From JBFXDI01 sp050181295 (GTDB lineage: Bacteria > Pseudomonadota > Alphaproteobacteria > Rhizobiales > Aestuariivirgaceae): a DNA stretch of 19,812 nt. A program made the translations under genes and the position numbers. Where the stretch lies: contig JBFXDI010000075.1 in the NCBI GenBank assembly GCA_050181295.1, positions 1 through 19,812 of the forward strand, given 5' to 3'. This document shows, in pieces, positions 12,029 to 19,385 of this stretch (positions within the stretch are counted from its first letter, which is position 1; every line of letters starts with the position of its first letter). The notes under the pieces were generated by a model that did not search any database, was not told where the DNA came from, and saw only the letters and a list, made by a program, of their open reading frames with translations.

Positions 12029-13696
12029 ATGACTGCTGCCGCCGACTATGCACAGCCGCGCGCGATGACCCCCGAGGAGAGGAAGGTGATTTTCGCCTCC
12101 TCGCTCGGCACGGTCTTCGAATGGTACGACTTCTATCTCTACGGTTCGCTCTCAGCCATCATCGCGGCTCAATTCTTCTCCGGCGTCAACCCGACCGCCG
12201 CGTTCATCTTCGCGCTTCTAGCCTTCGCAGCCGGCTTCGCGGTTCGCCCCTTCGGCGCCATCTTCTTCGGCCGCCTGGGCGACCTGGTCGGAAGGAAGTA
12301 CACCTTCCTCATCACCATCATGCTCATGGGCGTGTCGACCTTCGTCGTCGGCATCCTGCCCAGCTATGCGACCTGGGGAATACTGGCGCCGGTGGTTCTC
12401 ATCGGCCTTCGCCTGCTGCAGGGCCTGGCGCTCGGCGGCGAGTATGGCGGCGCAGCGACTTACGTAGCGGAGCACGCGCCTCAAGGCCGTCGCGGGTTCT
12501 ACACCTCGTGGATCCAGACGACGGCGACACTCGGGCTCTTCCTCTCGCTGCTCGTGATCCTCGGAACCCGGACCTATCTGGGCGAGGAAGCCTTCGCGGC
12601 CTGGGGCTGGCGCATCCCCTTCCTGCTGTCGATCATCCTGCTCGGCATCTCGGTCTGGATCCGGCTGACGCTGAACGAAAGCCCTGCCTTCCAGAAGATG
12701 AAGGCCGAGGGCAAGGGCTCCAAGGCGCCGCTCACCGAGGCTTTCGGCCGCTGGGAGAATGCCAAGGTCGCGCTCGTCGCCCTCCTCGGCGGCACCGCCG
12801 GCCAGGCCGTCGTCTGGTACACGGGCCAGTTCTACGCCCTCTTCTTCCTGACCCAGACGCTCAAGGTCGACGGCGCGACCGCCAACATCCTGATCGCGCT
12901 CTCGCTTCTCATCGGCACGCCGTTCTTCATCGTCTTCGGTGCGCTTTCGGACAAGATCGGCCGCAAGCCGATCATCCTCGGCGGCTGCCTCATCGCCGCC
13001 CTCACCTACTTCCCGCTGTTCGGGCTCATCACCCACTATGCGAACCCCGCGCTTGAGCGGGCGCAGATCTCGGCGCCGGTCACCGTCGTCGCCGATCCGA
13101 ACGAATGCTCGTTCCAGTTCAACCCGGTGGGCACCTCGAAGTTCGTGACCTCCTGCGATATCGCCAAGAGCTTCCTCGCACGCAACTCGGTGAACTACTC
13201 CAACCAGGAAGCGCCGGTAGGAACGATCGCCAGCGTCAAGATCGGTGACACGGTGATCAACTCCTTCGCCGGAGCGGGCCTCGCAGCGGCGGACTTCAAG
13301 ACGCAGTCCGACGCCTTCACGGCCTCCATGACGGAAGCGATCCGCGGCCACGGCTATCCGGCAAAGGCGGACCCGGCCGAGATAAACAAGCCGATGGTCG
13401 TGCTGCTTCTGACCGTCCTGGTGCTGTTCGTCACCATGGTCTACGGGCCGATCGCCGCCCAGCTCGTCGAGCTGTTTCCGACCCGCATCCGCTACACCGC
13501 CATGTCCTTGCCCTACCACATCGGCAACGGCTGGTTCGGCGGGTTCCTGCCCACCACGGCCTTCGCCATGGTGGCCGCCACCGGCGATATCTACTACGGG
13601 CTTTGGTATCCCATCGTCGTGGCGCTCATGACCTTCGTCATCGGCATGTTCTTCATGCCCGAGACGAAGGACCGCCAGATCAGCGACTGGCACTGA
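12029..13696 (+). CDS. MFS transporter, metabolite:H+ symporter (MHS) type with large loop insertion
   Basis: 555 residues with about 12 membrane spans. Family marks: LGTVFEWYDFYLYG near the N-terminus, GRLGDLVGRK (81-90), RLLQGLALGGEYGGA, RRGFYTSW, and a second-half copy GALSDKIGRKP. These are typical of the ProP/KgtP/ShiA group of proton symporters for organic acids and osmolytes in the inner membrane. Residues about 338-454 are a hydrophilic insertion with two Cys (360, 376) between late membrane spans; most MHS proteins are about 430 residues. ATG 12029 is chosen because GGGAGG lies 7 nt upstream; the longer frame from 11930 has no such site. Divergent to a racemase-type enzyme. It ends at a strong terminator. 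Substrate unknown. Confidence 0.88.
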   Translation: MTAAADYAQPRAMTPEERKVIFASSLGTVFEWYDFYLYGSLSAIIAAQFFSGVNPTAAFIFALLAFAAGFAVRPFGAIFFGRLGDLVGRKYTFLITIMLMGVSTFVVGILPSYATWGILAPVVLIGLRLLQGLALGGEYGGAATYVAEHAPQGRRGFYTSWIQTTATLGLFLSLLVILGTRTYLGEEAFAAWGWRIPFLLSIILLGISVWIRLTLNESPAFQKMKAEGKGSKAPLTEAFGRWENAKVALVALLGGTAGQAVVWYTGQFYALFFLTQTLKVDGATANILIALSLLIGTPFFIVFGALSDKIGRKPIILGGCLIAALTYFPLFGLITHYANPALERAQISAPVTVVADPNECSFQFNPVGTSKFVTSCDIAKSFLARNSVNYSNQEAPVGTIASVKIGDTVINSFAGAGLAAADFKTQSDAFTASMTEAIRGHGYPAKADPAEINKPMVVLLLTVLVLFVTMVYGPIAAQLVELFPTRIRYTAMSLPYHIGNGWFGGFLPTTAFAMVAATGDIYYGLWYPIVVALMTFVIGMFFMPETKDRQISDWH

Positions 13697-13716
13697 CATC
13701 CACGAGCATGAACATG

Positions 13717-13746
13717 CGGCCCCGCCAATGGCGGGGCCGTTGTCGT
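13717..13746 (+). terminator. Intrinsic terminator after the MFS transporter gene
   Basis: CGGCCCCGCC (13717-13726) and GGCGGGGCCG (13730-13739) form a perfect 10-bp stem around an AAT loop, followed by TTGTCGTCT. It lies 20 nt after the transporter stop. It also sits just past the end of yacG on the other strand and could work in both directions, though the minus-strand side lacks a T-run. Confidence 0.85.
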
Positions 13747-13747
13747 C

Positions 13748-13960
13748 TCAGGACTGGCCTCCGCTTTCCCTGGGTCCACCGTTGCCCGGCTCCTCCTCCG
13801 GATCGGGTTCCTCCAGCGCCGGAACGGCATAGACGCCGCGGAGCCAGCGGTTGAGGTCGATGTCGGCGCAGCGCGCCGAACAGAACGGACGGTACTTGCG
13901 GACAGCAGACTTGCTGCAGATCGGGCAGCGTCCCTTGATGGCGTCGCTCTCGCCGCTCAT
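13748..13960 (-). CDS. yacG: DNA gyrase inhibitor YacG (zinc-binding)
   Basis: 70 residues. The four zinc ligands are C12, C15, C27 and C31 in RCPICSKS and PFCSARC, followed by DLNRWL, which is the YacG family signature. E. coli YacG binds GyrB and inhibits gyrase. The C-terminal 20 residues are an acidic, Gly/Pro-rich tail. The ATG at 13960 overlaps the maf stop by 4 nt (ATGA), so it is translationally coupled. A much longer frame upstream is only the shifted reading of maf and is not real. Confidence 0.93.
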   Translation of the reverse strand: MSGESDAIKGRCPICSKSAVRKYRPFCSARCADIDLNRWLRGVYAVPALEEPDPEEEPGNGGPRESGGQS

Positions 13961-14595
13961 GCGCCTTCGCGCGCGGCGTTCATCCAGGTGAAGTAGACGG
14001 GAAACCCGTTGCCCTGGAGAAGCGTCACGGTCTCGTAGACCGGAAGCCCGACGACCCCTGAATGCGATCCGTTGAGCGCGCGCACGAATGCCTCCGCCCG
14101 GCCCTGAATGGCATAGCCGCCGGCTTTCCCGCGCCACTCGTCGCTGGCGACATAGGATTGGACATCCTCGCGTGTCAGCCGCTTGAAGCGCACCTTGGTA
14201 TCGACCATGCGTTTGCGCACCGAGCCCTGCGGCGTGATCAGGCAGAGCGCCGTGTAGACGTGATGGGCGCGGCCGGAAAGGAGATCGAGCGCGGCCTCCG
14301 CCTCCTCCGCCGTTTGCGGCTTGCCGATGACCCGCCGGCCGACCGCCACCACCGTATCGGCCGCCAGGATGAAGATCGGGCCCTCTAGCGCCTTGACGAG
14401 TGGCGCGCGGCTCGCCGTCTTTGCCTTCTCCTCCGCCAACCTGAGGGCGAGCGCCCGCGGCGTCTCGCGTTTTTTCTGGGTCTCGTCGATATCGACCGGA
14501 TTGAGCAGATCCGGCGGCAGCGCCGCCTGCTCGAGCAGCGCGAGGCGGCGCGGCGAGGCGCTGGCGAGCACGAATTTTACGCGCTTTTCGGTCAT
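13957..14595 (-). CDS. maf: Maf-family nucleoside triphosphate pyrophosphatase
   Basis: 212 residues, usual Maf length. FVLASASPRRLALLEQA at the N-terminus is the signature; ILAADTVVAVGRRVIGKP and YAIQGRAEAFV complete the active site. The family hydrolyses non-canonical or methylated nucleoside triphosphates (mainly dTTP/UTP or m7GTP) to the monophosphate, keeping them out of nucleic acids. ATG 14595 places the signature eight residues in; in-frame alternatives at ATG 14607 and TTG 14625 add MGSG or more and cannot be ruled out. Last but one gene of the murA-hisD block. Confidence 0.92.
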   Translation of the reverse strand: MTEKRVKFVLASASPRRLALLEQAALPPDLLNPVDIDETQKKRETPRALALRLAEEKAKTASRAPLVKALEGPIFILAADTVVAVGRRVIGKPQTAEEAEAALDLLSGRAHHVYTALCLITPQGSVRKRMVDTKVRFKRLTREDVQSYVASDEWRGKAGGYAIQGRAEAFVRALNGSHSGVVGLPVYETVTLLQGNGFPVYFTWMNAAREGA

Positions 14596-14662
14596 TCCCG
14601 AGCCCATCTGGTTGCCGCGCGACAATGCGGAGGATGGCAGCCGAAATCAAGCGCCGAGGGCA

Positions 14663-15109
14663 TCACACACCCCTCGCCGCGAAGGTGCCGAAGCGGGCCC
14701 GCAGACGCTTCAATATGCCGTCCCGCACGTCGCGGTAGGCATCGAGAATCTGGTCGCGGCTGCCGGTGACGATCGAGGGATCCATCGTGGGCCAGTATTC
14801 GACCTCCACCGCCATGGTCCGCGTCATCTCCATCGCCTTGTGATGCGCTTCCGGCGCCAGCGAGATGATGAGGTCGAAGCTCGAATCGTCGAGATCCTCG
14901 AACGACCTCGGCCGGTGCTTCTTCATGTCGATGCCCATCTCGTCCATGACAGCCACCACGAAGGGATCGGTTTCGCCCGGCCTCACGCCGCAGGACTGGA
15001 CATAGACCTTGTGGCCGTAGAAATGCCGCATCAGGTTTTCCGCCATGGGCGAGCGGATGACATTCTGGCTGCACGCGAAGAGGATCGCGCCCGGCAGGTC
15101 TGAGGCCAT
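14663..15109 (-). CDS. Low-molecular-weight phosphatase family protein
   Basis: 148 residues. The phosphate loop FACSQNVIRSP supplies the CX5R motif (C13, R19, S20), and WPTMDP near the C-terminus supplies the general acid D110. The second cysteine found in classical LMW-PTPs (CxGNxCRS) is Ile here. The protein is a soluble phosphotyrosine phosphatase or arsenate-reductase relative; from memory, this variant is the usual one beside hisD in Rhizobiales. It follows the UPF0262 gene by 9 nt, clearly in the same transcription unit. The 67-nt gap to maf is the largest within the block. Confidence 0.85.
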   Translation of the reverse strand: MASDLPGAILFACSQNVIRSPMAENLMRHFYGHKVYVQSCGVRPGETDPFVVAVMDEMGIDMKKHRPRSFEDLDDSSFDLIISLAPEAHHKAMEMTRTMAVEVEYWPTMDPSIVTGSRDQILDAYRDVRDGILKRLRARFGTFAARGV

Positions 15110-15118
15110 GCTCAGGCC

Positions 15119-15625
15119 CTAGCCCCGCCAGTGCAGGACGCAGAGGAGCGTGAAAAGCCGCCGGGCCGTGTTGTCGTCGACCTCGACCTTGCCTGCGAGC
15201 CTTTCCTTGAGGATGTCGCTGCCTTCGTTGTGGAGGCCGCGCCGCGCCATGTCGATGGTTTCGATCTGGCTTGGGGTGGCCGTGCGGATCGCCTGATAGT
15301 AGCTGCCGCAGATGAGATAGTAGTCCTTGACGATGCGCCGGAAGGGCGAGAGCGCCAGGCCGATCATCGTGCAGCGCTCGGTTCCCGCGTCCGCGATGTC
15401 GAGGATGAGGCGCTTCTCGGCGATAGCGAGGGTCAGCCTGTAGGGCCCGCGATCGTGGCCGTTGACCTTGAAGCTGTTGTCCTCGAGGAGATCGTAGATA
15501 GCGACCTTGCGCTCGTGCTCGATGTCGGCATTGGCGGCGCCGAGCGTCTCGTCGAGCACCACCGAAATGAGGCGGTCGACGCCCTTGCCTGCCTTGTCTT
15601 CGTCAGTCTCGGTGGTGCCGCTCAT
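15119..15625 (-). CDS. UPF0262 family protein
   Basis: 168 residues. Recognised as UPF0262 from DRLISVVLDE, EHERKVAIYDLLEDNSF, LALSPFRRIVKDYYLICGSYY and the MARRGLHNEGSD-type ending, and from its place after hisD. The family is almost confined to Alphaproteobacteria; no biochemical function is established. It has no signal peptide or membrane span. Residues 1-16 are acidic and probably disordered. The gap to hisD is 27 nt. Confidence 0.9.
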   Translation of the reverse strand: MSGTTETDEDKAGKGVDRLISVVLDETLGAANADIEHERKVAIYDLLEDNSFKVNGHDRGPYRLTLAIAEKRLILDIADAGTERCTMIGLALSPFRRIVKDYYLICGSYYQAIRTATPSQIETIDMARRGLHNEGSDILKERLAGKVEVDDNTARRLFTLLCVLHWRG

Positions 15626-15652
15626 GGCCGCGCCTCTCTCCCGACGGGGGAC

Positions 15653-16948
15653 TTACTCCATGTTGAGGCGGATCGCCACCGAGCGCGCATGCGCCTCGAG
15701 CCCTTCCGCCCGCCCCAGGGCTATGGCGGAAGGTCCGAGCTTCGCCAGCGCGCCGCTGTCGAGCTTCAGGATCGTGGTGCGCTTCATGAAGTCCAGCACC
15801 GAAAGGCCGGAGGAGAACCGGGCCGAGCGGGCCGTCGGAAGCACGTGGTTGGGGCCGCCCACATAGTCGCCGATCACCTCCGGCGTGAAGGCCCCGATGA
15901 AGATGGCGCCGGCGTTGCGGATAAGCCCCGCCAGCCGTTCGGCGTCGGACGCGGCGATTTCCAGATGCTCTGGCGCCACCCGGTCGACCAGGGGTACCGC
16001 GCTGTCGAGGTCGTCGGCGATGATGATGGAGCCGTGGTCCTCCCAGCTCCGCCGGGCGATATCGGCCTTGGGCAGGGTCTTGAGCTGCCGGACGAGCGAA
16101 TCTTCGACGGCCCGCGCGAAGGGCTCGTCATCCGTGACCAGGATCGATTGCGCGGTCGGGTCGTGCTCGGCCTGCGCCAGGAGGTCGGCGGCGATCCAGC
16201 CGGGATCGTTGGACGCGTCCGCCAGCACGAGGACTTCCGAGGGACCGGCGATCATGTCGATGCCGACGGTGCCGAAGACCTGCCGTTTGGCTTCGGCGAC
16301 GTAGGCATTGCCCGGCCCCACGATCTTCGCGACCGGAGCGATGCTCTGCGTGCCGTAGGCAAGGGCCGCCACGGCTTGCGCGCCGCCGATCCGGTAGATC
16401 TCCTCGATGCCCGCAAGCCGAGCCGCCGCCAGCACCTGCGGATTGAGGTGATCGTCCGGCGTCGGCACCACCATGACGATGCGCTCCACCCCCGCCACGC
16501 GCGCCGGAATGGCGTTCATCAGCACCGATGAGGGATAGGCCGCGAGCCCGCCCGGCACATAGAGTCCCACCGCCTCGATAGCCGTCCAGCGATGTCCGAG
16601 CTCGACGCCGGCGGCGTCCCTGTATCGGTCGTCTGAGGGGCGCTGCCGGCCGTGATAGGCTTCGATGCGCTCCGCCGCGAGCTTGAGCGCCGACAGCACC
16701 GTTCGATCGCAAGCCTTGAGCGCCGCCTCGATCTCCTGCGCGCCGATCCGCAGCCGATTCGCTACCAGCGGAAAGCGGTCGAAGCGGCGCGTATATTCGA
16801 TCAGCGCCTCGTCGCCCCTCGCCCGCACATCGGCGATGATGGCGGCAACCGCCCGCGTCACGTCCTCGGATTGCCCGCGCCGCGCTCCCAGAAACGCCTG
16901 GAAGCGCGCCTCGAAATCCGGCTCGCTCGCCTTCAGCCACTGCGCCAC
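15653..16948 (-). CDS. hisD: Histidinol dehydrogenase
   Basis: 431 residues, full length. It oxidises L-histidinol to histidine in two NAD-dependent steps, the last steps of histidine synthesis. Zinc ligands and catalytic residues are all present: Q259 and H262 in LLAQAEHDP, E327 and H328 in APEHLE, D361 in GDYVGGPNH, H420 in EGLEAHA. VGLYVPGG and VGPGNAYVAEAKR are further family motifs. The start is GTG at 16948, with GGGAG about 9 nt upstream; no ATG is available nearby at the N-terminus. It follows the DUF2948 gene by 25 nt. A single his gene within a block of murein and nucleotide-pool genes is the usual Rhizobiales arrangement. Confidence 0.97.
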   Translation of the reverse strand: MAQWLKASEPDFEARFQAFLGARRGQSEDVTRAVAAIIADVRARGDEALIEYTRRFDRFPLVANRLRIGAQEIEAALKACDRTVLSALKLAAERIEAYHGRQRPSDDRYRDAAGVELGHRWTAIEAVGLYVPGGLAAYPSSVLMNAIPARVAGVERIVMVVPTPDDHLNPQVLAAARLAGIEEIYRIGGAQAVAALAYGTQSIAPVAKIVGPGNAYVAEAKRQVFGTVGIDMIAGPSEVLVLADASNDPGWIAADLLAQAEHDPTAQSILVTDDEPFARAVEDSLVRQLKTLPKADIARRSWEDHGSIIIADDLDSAVPLVDRVAPEHLEIAASDAERLAGLIRNAGAIFIGAFTPEVIGDYVGGPNHVLPTARSARFSSGLSVLDFMKRTTILKLDSGALAKLGPSAIALGRAEGLEAHARSVAIRLNME

Positions 16949-16973
16949 GACCGCACTCCCGCCCGGATGCGCG

Positions 16974-17396
16974 TCAGCCGTCGGAATGGGCCGGCATGCG
17001 CCGGGTTTCCCATGCCGGTCCCAGATCTTCGAGGGTGACCTCGATGCACTCGACGTCGGCTTTCAGCCCCATGCCGCCGGAAAACACCAGTTCGATCGTT
17101 CCCGCGGGTGGCTCTCCGGCCGGATGGAACAGGATGGCCAACAGCGAATGCACGGTATCGCCGGTCGTGAAGTTGAGCCGCGACACGCGCGTGACACGGT
17201 CCATGCGGAAGCCCGTCCGTCGCCTCTCAAGCTGCTTCGATGATTCGATCCAGTTGAAGCGGTTGACGATCATCGCAAGCTTCCGCTCGCCCGGGAGGTA
17301 GGCCACATCGTCCGCCTTCAGGATGGCGTCCTGAAGATTGGCCGAGATGACCGCCAGGTCTTCCTCGTCGAGCGCGGTGAGGCGGAGCAGTTCCAT
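16974..17396 (-). CDS. DUF2948 family protein
   Basis: 140 residues. Recognised by LRLTALDEEDLAVISANLQD at the N-terminus, then YLPGERKLAMIVNRFNWI and the late IELVFSGG followed by a VECIEVTLEDLG stretch. A short soluble alphaproteobacterial family of unknown function that regularly lies between murA and hisD. The start is 6 nt after the murA stop, so it is translated from the same message. Confidence 0.9.
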   Translation of the reverse strand: MELLRLTALDEEDLAVISANLQDAILKADDVAYLPGERKLAMIVNRFNWIESSKQLERRRTGFRMDRVTRVSRLNFTTGDTVHSLLAILFHPAGEPPAGTIELVFSGGMGLKADVECIEVTLEDLGPAWETRRMPAHSDG

Positions 17397-17402
17397 TAGG
17401 CC

Positions 17403-18695
17403 TCAGGCTCCCGCCACGCGCTCGATGTCGGCGCCACAGCCCTTGAGCTTGGCTTCGAGCGTCTCGAAGCCCCGATCGAGATGGTACACGCGGTGCAGCG
17501 TGGTTTCGCCTTCCGCCGCAAGCGCCGCGATGACGAGGGAGACGGAAGCCCTGAGATCGGTCGCCATCACCTCCGCGCCCCTCAGCGAGGCGACGCCGCG
17601 GACCAGCGCGGTGTCACCGTGAAGCGTGATGTCGGCGCCGAGCCGGGCCAGCTCCTGCACATGCATGAAGCGGTTCTCGAAGATCGTCTCCTGGATCGAG
17701 GAGACCCCGTCAGCACGGGTCATGAGGGCCATGAACTGGGCCTGGAGATCGGTCGGAAAGCCCGGATAGGGCTGCGTCTCCACGTTCACGGCCGCCAGCG
17801 CCGAGCCGTTGCGGCGGATCCGCATGCCGCCCTCCACCTGCTCGATGCCAACTCCCGCCTGCGCCATGACATCCACAAAGGCGTCCAGAATGTCGCTGCG
17901 CCCGTGCTTCAGCGTCACGTCGCCGCCCGTCATGGCGGCCGCCATGGCGTATGTTCCGGTCTCGATGCGGTCGGGGATGACGGAATGGCGCGCGCCGCCC
18001 AGCCGGTCTCGCCCCTGGATCTTGAGGGTCGGAGTTCCGATGCCCTCGATCCGCGCTCCCATCTTCACGAGGCACTGGGCGAGGTCCCCGACCTCCGGCT
18101 CGCGCGCGGCATTCTCGATGACGGTCTCACCCTTCGCGAGCGACGCCGCCATGAGCGCGGTGTGGGTGGCACCGACGGAAACCTTGGGGAAAGTGATTCG
18201 CGCGCCTTTCAATCCCTTCGGGGCCCGGCCCACGACATAACCGCCGTCAAGGTCGATTTCGGCGCCGAGATCCTGGAGCGCCTTGAGGTGCAGATCGACC
18301 GGACGGGTGCCTATGGCGCAGCCGCCCGGAAGCGACACCTTCGCCTGTCTGCACCGCGCCACCAGAGGACCGAACACCCAGAAGCTCGCCCGCATGCGGG
18401 AGACGAGCTCATAGGGCGCCACCGTGTCGGCCACCTCGCGCACCCGAAGATGCAGCGTCTCGCCCAGGGCATCGGGCCGGCCGGGGCGCTTTCCCTCGAG
18501 CATTGTGTCGGCGCCGTGATTGCGCAGGATGCGCATGAGCAGATTGACGTCGTTGAGCCGCGGCACGTTCTCGAGCACCAGCGCCTCCTCCGTGAGGAGG
18601 CTTGCGATCATGAGCGGCAAGGCGGCGTTCTTGGCGCCGGAAATCGCGATCTCGCCGTTCAGCGCGCGTCCGCCGCGTATCTTGATGCGGTCCAT
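17403..18695 (-). CDS. murA: UDP-N-acetylglucosamine 1-carboxyvinyltransferase
   Basis: 430 residues, full length. It transfers enolpyruvate from PEP to UDP-GlcNAc, the first committed step of peptidoglycan synthesis, in the cytoplasm. The catalytic Cys is C126 in SLPGGCAIGTRPVDLHL, so fosfomycin sensitivity is expected (an Asp here would mean resistance). K22 in SGAKNAALPLM and the segment FPTDLQAQFMAL are other active-site parts. The start has GGGGAA about 5 nt upstream. It is the first gene of a seven-gene block with gaps from a 4-nt overlap to 67 nt. The 93 nt upstream contain a TATGCT that could be a -10, but no good -35 was found. Confidence 0.97.
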   Translation of the reverse strand: MDRIKIRGGRALNGEIAISGAKNAALPLMIASLLTEEALVLENVPRLNDVNLLMRILRNHGADTMLEGKRPGRPDALGETLHLRVREVADTVAPYELVSRMRASFWVFGPLVARCRQAKVSLPGGCAIGTRPVDLHLKALQDLGAEIDLDGGYVVGRAPKGLKGARITFPKVSVGATHTALMAASLAKGETVIENAAREPEVGDLAQCLVKMGARIEGIGTPTLKIQGRDRLGGARHSVIPDRIETGTYAMAAAMTGGDVTLKHGRSDILDAFVDVMAQAGVGIEQVEGGMRIRRNGSALAAVNVETQPYPGFPTDLQAQFMALMTRADGVSSIQETIFENRFMHVQELARLGADITLHGDTALVRGVASLRGAEVMATDLRASVSLVIAALAAEGETTLHRVYHLDRGFETLEAKLKGCGADIERVAGA

Positions 18696-18788
18696 GGTTC
18701 CCCGCTGGCAGTTCTGGCGCGATTCGCCTGCGCCGAGGCCGATATGGCCCTGTTAGAAGCATAGCGGCGGGGCGCGGGCAACCCTGCC

Positions 18789-18947
18789 TTAGTCAGAGCC
18801 TTCCTCGCGATCCTCGGCCGTTTCCAGCGGCCGGTCATCCAGGCGCCCCGATCCCTGCGCGCGCGCCTCGGCCTTCCGCCGGGCGAGATTGGCCCGGAGC
18901 GCCTCCGCGAGCTTGCGCTCCCGCGCCTCGGACTTCCTCTTGTCCAT
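18789..18947 (-). CDS. Short conserved basic/charged protein
   Basis: 52 residues: a charged helix rich in Lys, Arg, Glu and Ala (ERKLAEALRANLARRKAEARAQ), then an acidic tail (ETAEDREEGSD). From memory, short proteins with an EALRxNLxRRKxQAR core are common near murA in Rhizobiales; function unknown. ATG 18947 is used, with GGAG 10 nt upstream; ATG 18956 has the same GGAG only 1 nt away and is less likely. The longer frame extending through the tRNA is excluded. The 93-nt gap to murA leaves open whether the two share a message. Confidence 0.65.
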   Translation of the reverse strand: MDKRKSEARERKLAEALRANLARRKAEARAQGSGRLDDRPLETAEDREEGSD

Positions 18948-19040
18948 GAGTTCCATGCTCCAGAGCTGGCATTGCCTGTCAAGCCGGCTCAACCTTGCGC
19001 CGTTCCGCGTGCTATGGCAGTTAGACTCGCGTTTCCGTGC

Positions 19041-19115
<75 letters not shown>

Positions 19116-19116
19116 T

Positions 19117-19132
19117 CCCGTTCGGCGGGTTT
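19117..19132 (+). terminator. Weak hairpin after tRNA-Thr
   Basis: CCCG and CGGG flank a TTCGG loop, then TTT, directly after the encoded CCA. The stem has only 4 bp, so it is a weak terminator at best. A second small GGGC/GCCC stem follows at 19144-19154. Confidence 0.35.
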
Positions 19133-19233
19133 ACTGCGGCTTCGGGCTTCGCCCTGACACCCCCACGCATGTCTACGCAGAACAAAGCGCGGCTGAGCTT
19201 TCGCCGCGCGGTAGCAGATATTGCCGCGGTTCA

Positions 19234-19258
19234 GGAACGGGAAGCCGCGCCGCGCATT
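19234..19258 (+). promoter_or_regulatory. Possible EcfG-type (general stress) promoter
   Basis: GGAAC (19234-19238) is followed after exactly 16 nt by CATT (19255-19258), close to the alphaproteobacterial EcfG consensus GGAAC-N16/17-CGTT. Transcription would start about 30 nt before the 25-residue peptide gene. One of four -10 bases deviates, and no second copy supports it. Confidence 0.3.
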
Positions 19259-19294
19259 AGGCAGCATCGGCTCAACCAAATCAGGAGAATTTCC

Positions 19295-19372
19295 ATGGGG
19301 CGCGGTATATTGCTCTGGCTGCTCGGCGTGCCAATTCCGATCATCATCCTTCTTGCCCTGTTCCTGCGATAA
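19295..19372 (+). CDS. 25-residue single-span membrane peptide
   Basis: A short peptide, MGRGILLWLLGVPIPIIIL onwards, ending LFLR: a basic N-terminus, one hydrophobic span with two prolines, and a final Arg. AGGAGA lies 7 nt before the ATG, an excellent ribosome binding site. From memory, peptides of this form recur in Rhizobiales next to stress-associated membrane proteins; function unknown. An in-frame ATG at 19169 would add 42 residues but has no binding site and reads through low-complexity sequence, so it is not used. The next gene starts 13 nt after the stop. Confidence 0.7.
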   Translation: MGRGILLWLLGVPIPIIILLALFLR

Positions 19373-19385
19373 GGGAGGAAGGCAC

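Noticed and set aside
12218..13699. 493-codon frame antisense to the MFS transporter
   Set aside because: Composition dominated by Arg, Asp, Glu and Gly, no family resemblance; the plus-strand transporter is unambiguous.
13961..14650. N-terminal extension of the yacG reading frame (230 residues)
   Set aside because: It is a frame-shifted reading of maf. YacG proper begins at 13960, with its zinc motif, and overlaps the maf stop by 4 nt.
15131..16531. 466-codon plus-strand frame antisense to UPF0262 and hisD
   Set aside because: Shadow of two well-identified genes; no motifs.
17481..18764. 427-codon plus-strand frame antisense to murA
   Set aside because: Mirror-register shadow of murA, rich in Arg, His and Gly, with no recognisable family.
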